DNA from: an uncultured Caulobacteraceae bacterium
GTDB taxonomy: Bacteria > Pseudomonadota > Alphaproteobacteria > Caulobacterales > Caulobacteraceae
Direction of reading: 5' to 3'
Length of the DNA: 32,291 nucleotides
NCBI GenBank assembly: GCA_903923135.1
Contig: CAIXWN010000275.1
Location: forward strand, 1 to 32,291
A model generated the notes under the pieces. That model was not told the DNA's origin. It made no database searches and worked only from the letters and a program-made list of their open reading frames with translations. The position numbers were made by a program, and so were the translations under genes. Shown here in pieces: positions 24,301 to 31,485 of the stretch. Numbering within the stretch: the stretch's first letter is position 1; the number at the start of each line of letters is the position of its first letter.

Positions 24301-25546
24301 CGCGGTCGGACCGGTTTGGGATCTGCTGGAGGGTGGAGGCCAGTCTCTCACCGGGCGGCTGGTGGCCAGCGGAACCATCGGCGGCACTCTGGCCGATCCG
24401 CGGCTCACCGGAACGGCGTCCCTGGACGGCGGCGACTTCGAGGACGCGGTCGTCGGCCTGAAGCTGAAGGGCGTCACGGTCCGGGCCGCCATGCAGGGGG
24501 ACTCGGTCAATGTGACCCAGTTCGCCGCCACCGACGGGGCCAAGGGCGCGTTGGACGGATCGGGCCGCCTGAGCCTGGTGCGCGACGGCGATTCGAGCTT
24601 TCGCCTGGGTCTCAGGGGTTTCCGCGTGATCGACAACGCTCAGGGCGTGGCCACCGCCAGCGGCGTGGTGAACGTCGACCGGGCCGGCGACGGCCGCGTG
24701 CGTCTCGGCGGCGCCCTGGTGATCGACCACGCCCAGATCTCGCCGACGCCGCCCAATCCCTCGGGCGTGGTCCCCATGGAGGTGACGGAGATCCACCAGA
24801 CGGGGGACGCCGACGCCCTGCTGGCGCCGCCGGCGGCCCGGCAGGCGCCCGTCGCCCTGGACATCAGCCTCAAGGCGCCCGGCGGGGTGTTCATCAAGGG
24901 CCGCGGGCTGAATCTGGAGCTTTCCCTCGACGCCAGGGTGTCGGGTACGACGTCGGCCCCGGCCCTGACCGGTGTCGCCCGAGTGGTGCGCGGCGACTAC
25001 GATTTCGCCGGCAAGCGGTTCCAGGTCGACGACCGCAGCACCGTCCACCTGGGTTCGTCCCCCGAGACCATTCGGCTCGATCTGACGGCCACGCGCGACG
25101 ATCCCACCCTGACGGCGGTGATCCGCATCGGCGGCACGGCGGCGGCGCCGACCTTGACGCTTTCCTCGACCCCGGTCCTGCCGAAGGACGAGGTGCTCTC
25201 GCAGGTGCTGTTCGGCTCCTCCGCCGCGCAGCTGTCGGGCCTGCAGGCCGCACAGCTCGCCTCGGCCCTGGCCGGGCTGGCCGGCGGCGGCGGCTTCGAT
25301 GTCATCGGCGGCTTGCGCAACTTCGCCCACCTCGACCGCCTGGCGATCGATTCCAGCGCCGCCGCGGGTTTCGCCGTCGCCGGCGGCAAGTACATCACCG
25401 ACAAGCTTTATGTGGAGGTGTCCGGCGGCCGCACGGGGCAGGGAGCCCAGGTGGAGTGGCGGGTGAGGAAGCACCTGGCCATCGTTTCGCGGGTGACCAG
25501 TCAGGGCGATCACGCGGTGTCGATCCGCTGGCGCAAGGACTACTGA
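21365..25546 (+). CDS. tamB: Translocation/assembly module TamB
   Basis: A 1393-residue AsmA-like protein. A short N-terminal cytoplasmic part is followed by one membrane helix (residues ~28-45, LVGVFIAGAVLGLISAVI), then a very long periplasmic beta-rich region of repeated short strands, and the conserved C-terminal TamB domain (~1050-1393) with GVARVVRGDYDFAGKRF, the LDLTATRDDPTLTAVIRIGGTAAAPTLTLSSTPVLPKDEVLSQVLFG stretch and a final beta sequence ending WRKDY. TamB forms a hydrophobic groove bridging the two membranes and pairs with TamA. The likely start is the TTG at 21365, which overlaps the tamA stop (TTGA); no ATG is available before the membrane helix, so coupled translation is inferred. 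Convergent with hspQ. Confidence 0.93.
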   Translation: MTAADDNVPVVPPTAGSAPPPATRRRLVGVFIAGAVLGLISAVIRYGPSTAPGRALVAGLVSGVRVGDLGWLSIEGLDGDPWSDFTLRRLTIADRQGVWLDARRLAVRWRAQELWRRRVHIEALSARSVTLMRRPATLPSEAGGGGGSPVAVRIDRIATMVTMTPQFAWRRGDYLLDGALDLGRNTAASGRVSAVSLLHPGDFLRVGFKFSAAAIGLEAHAREAMGGALAGSLGLEADKPFFLDARAHGTPRAGWFDLATAVGPTAAASAAGRWSPVGGQASGRLDMTASKLLAPWRAGVGPLATFRLDASRLAESRYRVALQASAEKAAVRADGEIDPGRLRTGVGGLLVSAQVADLSAIAGVPGLGPTRASGRLTGDARRWKLIGTASADKVEEVGVTLTRLAGPFQLEQTDKALTLKIDAVGAGGAGAGPVAVLLGPSPRAAGEIDWLAGGRILLRKLAVHGLALDVEGDGAWGLFGDLSFRGKARAHNLAAAAPGTAGTIQVDWRAAQPKATAPWTFSLQARGQGLRLASAEANSLLGPAPAFRADGRYDSTALTIDRASLDGGGVAGATSGSMAAAGDLRFKVAWTGKGPLLLGPLAISGRTQGEGTVSGTLTRPRLDLMAGFASIDLPDLADLQLRDARLALTLMRDEQTLSGRVGLAAASDQGPARVGAAFALVPGGVSLSDIDVAAAGVALSGSATLKGRSPIQADLAMAVGPGVLLTSGRADGRIQVTPAADGPHARVSLKGAALVFPDNAGALETLSFTADGPMSRLPYQIEARGDASGLRGRLKGAGVLTHAGGEPAATFTGAGRLGAADLRTLAPAELAFRRSGVAGSLHLAVGQGGRADVTLNQTAAGLNGRAVLAALDLALIDPDVRGRADGVLAFSRVANVLAGTAQLTVAGLTSRDLEGSTPLAGSLNATFGGDAVSVSTQLTDTAGSRLSVDLRLPATLSASPLVLGLETRKPISGHFSADGAVGPVWDLLEGGGQSLTGRLVASGTIGGTLADPRLTGTASLDGGDFEDAVVGLKLKGVTVRAAMQGDSVNVTQFAATDGAKGALDGSGRLSLVRDGDSSFRLGLRGFRVIDNAQGVATASGVVNVDRAGDGRVRLGGALVIDHAQISPTPPNPSGVVPMEVTEIHQTGDADALLAPPAARQAPVALDISLKAPGGVFIKGRGLNLELSLDARVSGTTSAPALTGVARVVRGDYDFAGKRFQVDDRSTVHLGSSPETIRLDLTATRDDPTLTAVIRIGGTAAAPTLTLSSTPVLPKDEVLSQVLFGSSAAQLSGLQAAQLASALAGLAGGGGFDVIGGLRNFAHLDRLAIDSSAAAGFAVAGGKYITDKLYVEVSGGRTGQGAQVEWRVRKHLAIVSRVTSQGDHAVSIRWRKDY

Positions 25547-25548
25547 AA

Positions 25549-25561
25549 GCGGGCGCCCCGC
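25549..25561. terminator. Weak hairpin between convergent tamB and hspQ
   Basis: GCGGG-CGC-CCCGC forms a 5-bp GC stem directly after the tamB stop and 17 bases from the hspQ stop. It lacks a T run on either side, so it is only a possible (or Rho-assisted) terminator. Confidence 0.25.
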
Positions 25562-25577
25562 ACGACGCGCTGGCGGG

Positions 25578-25907
25578 TCAGTGGGTGATGCGAGGTCGCA
25601 GCTGGTAGCGTCCAGGGGTGAAGGCGTTGAAGATCAGCGCCGCCTGCGGATGTTCCACCGGCTGGTCGCTCTCGTCGGGCAACAGGTTCTGTTCCGACAC
25701 ATAGGCGACATAGCTCGACTGCTCGTTCTCGGCGAGCAGGTGATAGAAGGGCTGGTCCTTGCGTGGCCGCACAGCCTCCGGGATGGACAGCCACCACTCC
25801 TCGGTGTTGGCGAACACGGGATCGACGTCGAAAATCACCCCGCGGAACGGGAAAATCCGGTGCTTGACGACCTGACCGATCGCGAACTTGGCGAGCCTTG
25901 TGTCCAT
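25578..25907 (-). CDS. hspQ: Heat shock protein HspQ
   Basis: This 109-residue protein is HspQ (YccV-like). The family core is plain: AKFAIGQVVKHRIFPFRGVIFDVDPVFANTEEWW, then QPFYHLLAENEQSSYVAYVSEQNLLPD. In enterobacteria HspQ is a heat-shock protein that binds hemimethylated oriC and helps Lon-mediated degradation as a specificity-enhancing factor. In alphaproteobacteria the exact role is less clear. The start is ATG at 25907. A heat-shock sigma-type promoter can be drawn about 40 bases upstream (see separate entry), which fits the family. It is convergent with tamB and divergent from the Ppx/GppA gene. Confidence 0.95.
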   Translation of the reverse strand: MDTRLAKFAIGQVVKHRIFPFRGVIFDVDPVFANTEEWWLSIPEAVRPRKDQPFYHLLAENEQSSYVAYVSEQNLLPDESDQPVEHPQAALIFNAFTPGRYQLRPRITH

Positions 25908-25945
25908 GATCCCGTTCTAGGCTCCTGATCCTGAACCTGGAATGA

Positions 25946-25973
25946 AGTTAGGGCCTTCTGCGCCGCGGGCAAG
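25946..25973 (-). promoter_or_regulatory. Candidate sigma-32-type promoter for hspQ
   Basis: On the minus strand CTTGCCC (25973-25967) and CCCTAACT (25953-25946) are separated by 13 bases. They recall the heat-shock consensus CTTGAAA and CCCCATnT. The -10 ends 38 bases before the hspQ ATG, a normal leader length. The -35 matches at CTTG and the -10 at CCC-A; the evidence is partial. Confidence 0.4.
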
Positions 25974-26072
25974 GGCGCGCTTTCGCAAACCCGTCATAGT
26001 CGCTAAGGTTCGCCCAACAATGCGGCGTCCCGTCAGTGCTTGCGCGCATCCGGGATCGGGGTGGACCGACAG

Positions 26073-27170
26073 ATGAATGAGACGGCGAGCCCGCCCGTCG
26101 ACTCTCCGGGGAATGCGGGGCGGGACGGAATCCAAGGACCGCTGTTCGCGGCTTTGGACCTGGGCACCAACAACTGCCGTCTGCTCATCGCCACGCCGCA
26201 CGTCCGCGGCTTCCGCATTGTCGACGCCTACTCCCGCATTGTCCGGCTTGGGGAGGGCGTCTCTCACAGCGGTCGCCTGGGCGAGGCGGCGATGGAGCGG
26301 GCGATCGGGGCCTTGCAGGTGTGCGCCGACAAGATCCGACGGCGGGGAGTCACCCGGGTGCGGGCGGTGGCCACCCAGGCCTGCCGCAGCGCCGCCAACG
26401 GCGCGCAATTCATCGCCGCCGTCGAACAGCGGACGGGGCTGCGCCTGGAGGTCATCACCACGCGCGAGGAGGCGCAGCTGGCCGTGGCCGGCTGTCTCGA
26501 CCTGCTCGATCGTAGCGCCAAGGTCGCCCTGGTGCTGGATGTCGGCGGCGGCTCGACGGAACTGTCCTGGGTCGATCTGTCCGAACCCGGTTTGCAGGTC
26601 GCACCGCGGCGCCTGGCGCATTGGCGACTGCCGATCAAGGCCTGGTGCTCGACGCCTCTGGGGGTGGTCACCCTGACCGAACGCTTCCCGCCGGCGGGTC
26701 CGGGCGACGAGGCCCATTATCGCCTGATGGTCGAGGCGGTGAAGCGCGAGATCGGCGCCTACGAGGGCGCGGCCCACTTCCGGGGGGCTTTCGACGCCGG
26801 CCACGCCCACATAGTCGGCACCTCGGGGGCTATCACGAGTCTGGCCGGGCTGCACCTGGGCCTGAGGCGGTATGACCGCGCCCGGGTCGACGGCCTGTGG
26901 ATGACCCGCGACGAGTGCGAGCGGGTGGCCGCCCGCCTGACCGCCCAGAGCGTCGCCGAAAGGGCCGCCGAGCCGTGCATCGGCCCCGAACGCGCCGACC
27001 TGGTTCTCGCCGGGGCGGCGATTCTTCAGGCGGTGCAGGAACTGTGGCCCTCCGAGCGTGTTAGGGTGGCTGACCGGGGGCTCCGCGAGGGGCTGCTTCT
27101 GTCCCTGATGTCCTCGGTCCGCCCGGGGCGTTCCCGCCGCCGCCGGGGCGGCCGGGGAGGCCGACGCTGA
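26073..27170 (+). CDS. Ppx/GppA-family phosphatase
   Basis: This 365-residue protein is of the exopolyphosphatase/guanosine pentaphosphatase family (ASKHA fold). The phosphate-1 motif is DLGTNNCRLL (residues 29-38) and the phosphate-2 motif DVGGGSTEL (156-164); GTSGAITSLAGL and VADRGLREGLLLSLM are further family blocks. Enzymes of this group hydrolyse inorganic polyphosphate, pppGpp or both; the sequence alone does not separate Ppx from GppA. The short form without the C-terminal HD domain is common in alphaproteobacteria. The tail is very basic (RSRRRRGGRGGRR) and may bind nucleic acid or polyphosphate (inference). I use the ATG at 26073; a GTG at 26061 or TTG at 26040 are alternatives. The stop overlaps the rlmE ATG (TGATG). 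Confidence 0.93.
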   Translation: MNETASPPVDSPGNAGRDGIQGPLFAALDLGTNNCRLLIATPHVRGFRIVDAYSRIVRLGEGVSHSGRLGEAAMERAIGALQVCADKIRRRGVTRVRAVATQACRSAANGAQFIAAVEQRTGLRLEVITTREEAQLAVAGCLDLLDRSAKVALVLDVGGGSTELSWVDLSEPGLQVAPRRLAHWRLPIKAWCSTPLGVVTLTERFPPAGPGDEAHYRLMVEAVKREIGAYEGAAHFRGAFDAGHAHIVGTSGAITSLAGLHLGLRRYDRARVDGLWMTRDECERVAARLTAQSVAERAAEPCIGPERADLVLAGAAILQAVQELWPSERVRVADRGLREGLLLSLMSSVRPGRSRRRRGGRGGRR

Positions 27171-27892
27171 TGAACGACCCGATCGAACCGCCCCGCAAGC
27201 GCATGGTCCGCCCGCCCACCGGCGGCACGGACGCCGGCCGCGCCGGGCCCAAGCGCCTGAAGACCGCCAAGGAGCGCACGCCCTCGTCCCAGGCCTGGCT
27301 GGAGCGCCAGATCAACGACCCCTTCGTCGCCGAGGCCCACGCCAAGGGCTATCGCTCGCGCGCCGCCTTCAAGCTGCGCGAGATCGACGACCGCTTTCAC
27401 CTGATCCGCCGGGGCGCGCGTATCGTCGATCTGGGCTGCGCGCCCGGGGGCTGGCTGCAGATCGCCGTGGAGCGCGGCGCGCGGTCGGTAGTGGGCGTCG
27501 ACCTTCTGGCCGTGGATCCCCTCGCCGGAGCGTCGATCATCCAGCAGGACTTCACCGATCCGGACTGCGGCGATCGCCTTATGTCGCTGCTGGGCGGCCC
27601 GCCCGACGTCATCCTCTCGGACATGGCTCCCAACACCACCGGTCATCGCCAGACCGATCACCTGCGCATCGTCGGCCTGATCGAGGCGGCCGCGGAGTTC
27701 GCCATCTCGGTCCTGCAGCCGGGCGGCGTCTTCGTCACCAAGGCCTTCCAGGGCGGCGAGACCGGCGCCCTGCTGACTCTGCTGAAGCAGAACTTCACGC
27801 GCGTGCGCCACGTCAAACCCAAGGCCAGCCGCGCGGAGAGCTCCGAGCTCTATCTGCTGGCCACGGGGTTCAGGGGCCGGCAGCCAGCCTGA
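27170..27892 (+). CDS. rlmE: 23S rRNA 2'-O-methyltransferase RlmE (FtsJ/RrmJ)
   Basis: RlmE (240 residues) methylates the 2'-OH of U2552 in the A loop of 23S rRNA, late in 50S assembly. The SAM-binding motif is DLGCAPGGW (87-95) and the catalytic K-D-K-E tetrad is Lys68 (AAFKL), Asp151 (SDMAPN), Lys191 (VTKAFQGG) and Glu226 (ESSELYL). The ~50-residue N-terminal extension is basic and Pro-rich. The start overlaps the Ppx/GppA stop by one base, so the pair is cotranslated. The gene converges on the beta-barrel gene with 10 bases between stops; the two stop codons lie in the arms of a small dyad (TGACC...GGTCA, 27890-27905). Confidence 0.95.
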   Translation: MNDPIEPPRKRMVRPPTGGTDAGRAGPKRLKTAKERTPSSQAWLERQINDPFVAEAHAKGYRSRAAFKLREIDDRFHLIRRGARIVDLGCAPGGWLQIAVERGARSVVGVDLLAVDPLAGASIIQQDFTDPDCGDRLMSLLGGPPDVILSDMAPNTTGHRQTDHLRIVGLIEAAAEFAISVLQPGGVFVTKAFQGGETGALLTLLKQNFTRVRHVKPKASRAESSELYLLATGFRGRQPA

Positions 27893-27902
27893 CCTCAACC
27901 GG

Positions 27903-29147
27903 TCAGAACGACAGACGCAGGGCGGCCTGGGCGACGGTCTGGCCGGTGCGGGGCGCCTGGCCGAGAATGTCCAGGCGCGCCGGCCGGTTGCTCGCTACGT
28001 GCAGCACCTCGACGAGCAGGCTCGCGTGGCCGGAGAGGCGCCTGCGATAGTCGGCGGTCAGGGCCCAGCCCTGCTCGCGGGTGTCGCCGTATTCGAGGCC
28101 CGTGTGATCGCGGGTCTGGAAGAGGTCCAGCCGGGCGCTGAGGGCGTCCGGGCCGAAGTCGCGCCGGATCAGCGCATAGGCGGCCTGAAAGGTCGTATCG
28201 ACCCAGATGTCGGGCTCGGCGTAGCCGAAGCGGGTGTCGCCGCTCATGGCCTGCGCCAGCAGGTGGGTTCGGCTGTCGATGTCGAGGCGGGCGCCCATGT
28301 TGACGAACCGGGTGCGCCAGGCCCACTGGCCGTCGCTGAACCCGGTCAGATTGCCGTTGTTGTCGTAGACGAAGGCGTTGACGCTGAACGAACCGCCGAT
28401 GTCCCATTCCAGCCGACCATAGCCACCCGCATGATGGTCGATCTCGAAGACCGGATTGGTCACCGGGGCCTGCACCTGGCTCATGAACGGACCCAGCGGC
28501 GGCAGATTGAACCGATCAGGGGCCCCGGCGGTCATGTCCCCGAGCGCCCAGCCCCGGGTCGTCAGCAGGGTGCCCGACGTGTCGTTGTAACCGAACACCG
28601 CGATCGTGGCCGAGATCGCCTGGTCACCGAAGGCCCGCCGCACGGTCGCCTCGGCGGCGACCACCTTGACCTCCTCGCCGACCCAGCTGTTGATCGCCGA
28701 CGGCGTGATCATGTCGGGGTCGGTCCAGGCGGGGCCGGTGTGCTCCAGCGAGATCTGTGGATACAGCAGGCCGAACCGGGCGCTGAACCGCGTGTCGCTG
28801 TGCGGCGTGGGCTTATAGGTGAGGAAGGCCTGGCTGAGGGCCGGGCCCCGGTCGTGTTCGGGCTGGTACTGGCCGATGACCGTGGCGCTGAGTTCCCAGG
28901 TCAGGTGGGGGTTCCAGCTAAGCAGAGACTGACCCAGACGGGCGTGGACGGCGGCATGGTTGCCGCCGCCGCTCACCCGGGTCTTGCCGAGTCCGCCCTC
29001 GAGCCAGGATCTCTCGCCGTCGGCCGCCGACGCCCGCAGGTCGATCATACCGCTGAAATCGGCGGGCGAAACGAGGCTCTCGCCGGCGGAGGCGGAGCCC
29101 GCCGCCAGCAGCAATCCGATGGATAGGAACGTCCGCAGCCCCAACAC
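27903..29147 (-). CDS. Putative outer-membrane beta-barrel protein
   Basis: This 414-residue protein starts at a GTG (29147). A signal peptide (FLSIGLLLAAGSASA) precedes a region of alternating hydrophobic/polar strands with many aromatic residues, e.g. LTWELSATVIGQY, TRFSARFGLLYPQ, FSVNAFVYDNNGNL and HASLLVEVLHV. It ends ALRLSF with the terminal Phe typical of BAM substrates. It is therefore most likely a porin-like or solute-binding outer-membrane barrel; I recognise no named family. Its start lies nine bases after the stop of the GGDEF/EAL gene, so it is the third gene of the cupredoxin operon. The segment TDPDMITPSAINSWVGEEVKVVAAE resembles the strand-loop region seen in DUF-type barrels, which is not decisive. 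Confidence 0.8.
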   Translation of the reverse strand: MLGLRTFLSIGLLLAAGSASAGESLVSPADFSGMIDLRASAADGERSWLEGGLGKTRVSGGGNHAAVHARLGQSLLSWNPHLTWELSATVIGQYQPEHDRGPALSQAFLTYKPTPHSDTRFSARFGLLYPQISLEHTGPAWTDPDMITPSAINSWVGEEVKVVAAEATVRRAFGDQAISATIAVFGYNDTSGTLLTTRGWALGDMTAGAPDRFNLPPLGPFMSQVQAPVTNPVFEIDHHAGGYGRLEWDIGGSFSVNAFVYDNNGNLTGFSDGQWAWRTRFVNMGARLDIDSRTHLLAQAMSGDTRFGYAEPDIWVDTTFQAAYALIRRDFGPDALSARLDLFQTRDHTGLEYGDTREQGWALTADYRRRLSGHASLLVEVLHVASNRPARLDILGQAPRTGQTVAQAALRLSF

Positions 29148-29156
29148 CGGCCCCCG

Positions 29157-31484
29157 TCAGCCCTGGTGATCTGTCGTCTGGGATTCGTTGTCCATGAAGG
29201 CCAGCAACTCGGCAAGAGGCATCGGCCTGGCCAGGAAATATCCCTGACCGTGGTCGCACCCCATGGCCCGCAGAATGGCGAGGCTCTCGGCGCCCTCGAC
29301 CCCCTCGGCGGTGACTTCCAGGTTCAAGCCATGGGCCAGATCGATCGTCGACCGGACGAGAAGCCAGTCCCGGGCGTTGTCGGCCAGCCCCACGATGAAC
29401 GACTGGTCGATCTTCAGCTCGTCGGCTCGGAACTGCTTCAGGTAGGTCAGGGACGACAGGCCGACGCCGTAGTCGTCGATCGACACGGCCACGCCGGCGG
29501 CGGCGAAGCGGTCGATGGCCGCAAGGCCCTGTTCCGGGTTGTCGATGACCGCGGTCTCGGTGATCTCGAAGCAGATCGCTCCCGCCGCGGAGGCGATCAT
29601 CCGCAGGGCCGCCTCGGCGAAGTCGGCGTCGCCCAGCAGAGTCCCGGAGATGTTCACCGAGACCTTCAGCGCCCTTCCGGCCTGGATCATCCGGCGCTGG
29701 TCGGCGATGGCCGTGGCCAGAACCCAGTCGGTGAGGGCGCGGATGTGGCCGGTTTCCTCGGCCATGGGAACGAACAGGCCCGGCCCGATCAGGCCGCGCA
29801 CCGGATGGGGCCAGCGAACCAGGGCCTCGACGCCGGTGGTGCGGTTCAGCGTCAGATCGAGCTTGGGCTGGTAGTAGAGCACCAGATCGCCCGACGTCAC
29901 GGCGCGTCGCATCTCGCCCATCAGCGACAGGTTTTCGGCGGGATCGCCGTAGGCGGCCCGGTCGAACAGGGCGATCTTCTGGGAGGACTTCAGGGCCTGG
30001 TCGAGGGCGATGTTCGCCCGCTCGATCATAGCGCCGGTGGGCTCGCCGGAGTGATCGGGCCAGGCGATCCCTGCGGTCAGGCTGACGTCGACGGTGGTCT
30101 CGCCGAGCTGAACGGGTTCCTCGACCACGCCGTGAAGGGCCTCGATCACCTCGCGCGCCGCCTCCAGGCCGCCGCAGCGGAAGGTGACGCCCAGGACCCC
30201 CGTCGACAGGCGCGCGACGCCCAGCCCGGGACGCAGACCAGCCATCCGGCGGCCGACCTCACCGAGCAGCACGCCGGCCGGGCCATGGCCGATCGCCGAG
30301 CGGACATGGGTGAAGCGGTCGACGCCGATGGCGCCGACGACCACCAGGCCCGGACCCCCGCCCGCGACCAGGGCCTCTATGGCCCGCTCGAGGGCGTAGC
30401 GGTTGGGCAGGTCGCTGTCGGGGTCGTGTGACGCCAGGTGCAGGATGCGCCGCTCGCGCTCGCTGATCTCTGCGGCCATGGCGTTGAAGCCCTCGGCGAG
30501 GCGGGCGATCTCGTCGTCCCCCGGCACCTCGACCCGGGCGTCCTCGCCGCGCCGCAGGCGGCTGGCCGCCTCGCCCAGATCGGAGAGGGGGCGGGTGACG
30601 CTCCGCGCCAGCGCCCAGCTGCCCAGGACCAGCAGGCCGCCGCCCAGCAGGCCCAGCGCGGCGATCGCCAGAAGCAGCGGCTGATAGGGAGCCAGTGCGC
30701 GGGCGATCGGATACCTCAGCAGCAGGACCGCCGGGGCGGCGCCGGGAATCGCCCTCAGCGACTTGGCCAGGGCGATCGTCGGCCCCTTGTCGGTCTGCAG
30801 GACGCCGGGCGTTCCGCCGGCCCGGAGCTGGGCGTCCACGAAACGGCTGACGCCCGCCGGCGTCGCTCCGGCCCGGTCGGGGGAGCGCCAGTCTCCGACA
30901 GGGTCGCGAATGAGGATCGAGGCGTCGAGCGGAATCGCCGAGAGTCCTTCCAGAAGCCGCATCTGGGCCGCGTCGATGCGGCTGGCGACCACCACCGAGC
31001 CCATGGTCAACGGAGCCAGCACGGGGGTGGACACCACCTCATAGGGCGTCCCGCCGATGATGAGCACGCCGGAGACGGTGTCATCCTGCTGCAAGGCGCC
31101 GAGCACCTGGCTGTCGAGGCCGACCCGGTCGCCGCCGTCGATGATCTTGCCGTCGGTGCGGATCATGAAGGCGATGTCGATGCCAAGCCGCAGCCGCAGA
31201 TTCTCGAGCGCCGAGGTGGTGGTGGCGTCGTCCTGGGTGGCGATCGCCTCGCGGAAGCCGAAGTCCCGCGACAGCAGGCCCGCGCCGTTCTGGATCTGCA
31301 GGGCGCGCATCGCCCATATCCGGTCGAAAACCGTGCCGCTGGCGGCCAGTTCTCCGCGCACCACCCTGAGCACATTGTCCGAGATCGCCGAATAGACGGT
31401 CGCCAGGATGGCCAGCATGGCCAGGGCGAACAGGCCCGCATAGAGGACCGTGAGCCGGGTTCTCAGCGTCCTGAAGCGCGTCAT
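29157..31484 (-). CDS. Membrane GGDEF/EAL protein, probable c-di-GMP phosphodiesterase
   Basis: This 775-residue protein has a membrane helix (~11-33), a periplasmic sensor region (~34-265, unassigned but CACHE-like in size), a second helix (~267-293), HAMP (~294-342), a GGDEF domain (~350-508) and an EAL domain (~520-765). The GGDEF domain opens normally (HDPDSDLPNR) but its signature is replaced by Ser-Thr-Gly-Val-Leu (427-431), so no cyclase activity is expected. The EAL domain keeps the catalytic set: Glu553-Ala-Leu-Val-Arg557, Asn611, Glu640, Asp670/Asp671, Lys691, Glu727 and Gln747. It should therefore hydrolyse c-di-GMP under control of a periplasmic signal. One base separates its ATG from the cupredoxin stop, indicating an operon. 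Confidence 0.94.
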   Translation of the reverse strand: MTRFRTLRTRLTVLYAGLFALAMLAILATVYSAISDNVLRVVRGELAASGTVFDRIWAMRALQIQNGAGLLSRDFGFREAIATQDDATTTSALENLRLRLGIDIAFMIRTDGKIIDGGDRVGLDSQVLGALQQDDTVSGVLIIGGTPYEVVSTPVLAPLTMGSVVVASRIDAAQMRLLEGLSAIPLDASILIRDPVGDWRSPDRAGATPAGVSRFVDAQLRAGGTPGVLQTDKGPTIALAKSLRAIPGAAPAVLLLRYPIARALAPYQPLLLAIAALGLLGGGLLVLGSWALARSVTRPLSDLGEAASRLRRGEDARVEVPGDDEIARLAEGFNAMAAEISERERRILHLASHDPDSDLPNRYALERAIEALVAGGGPGLVVVGAIGVDRFTHVRSAIGHGPAGVLLGEVGRRMAGLRPGLGVARLSTGVLGVTFRCGGLEAAREVIEALHGVVEEPVQLGETTVDVSLTAGIAWPDHSGEPTGAMIERANIALDQALKSSQKIALFDRAAYGDPAENLSLMGEMRRAVTSGDLVLYYQPKLDLTLNRTTGVEALVRWPHPVRGLIGPGLFVPMAEETGHIRALTDWVLATAIADQRRMIQAGRALKVSVNISGTLLGDADFAEAALRMIASAAGAICFEITETAVIDNPEQGLAAIDRFAAAGVAVSIDDYGVGLSSLTYLKQFRADELKIDQSFIVGLADNARDWLLVRSTIDLAHGLNLEVTAEGVEGAESLAILRAMGCDHGQGYFLARPMPLAELLAFMDNESQTTDHQG

Positions 31485-31485
31485 G

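Noticed and set aside
22532-25513. Nearly 1000-codon minus-strand open frame opposite tamB
   Set aside because: Its composition is Gly/Gln/Arg/His-rich and featureless, while the plus strand has a recognisable TamB with conserved C-terminal domain.
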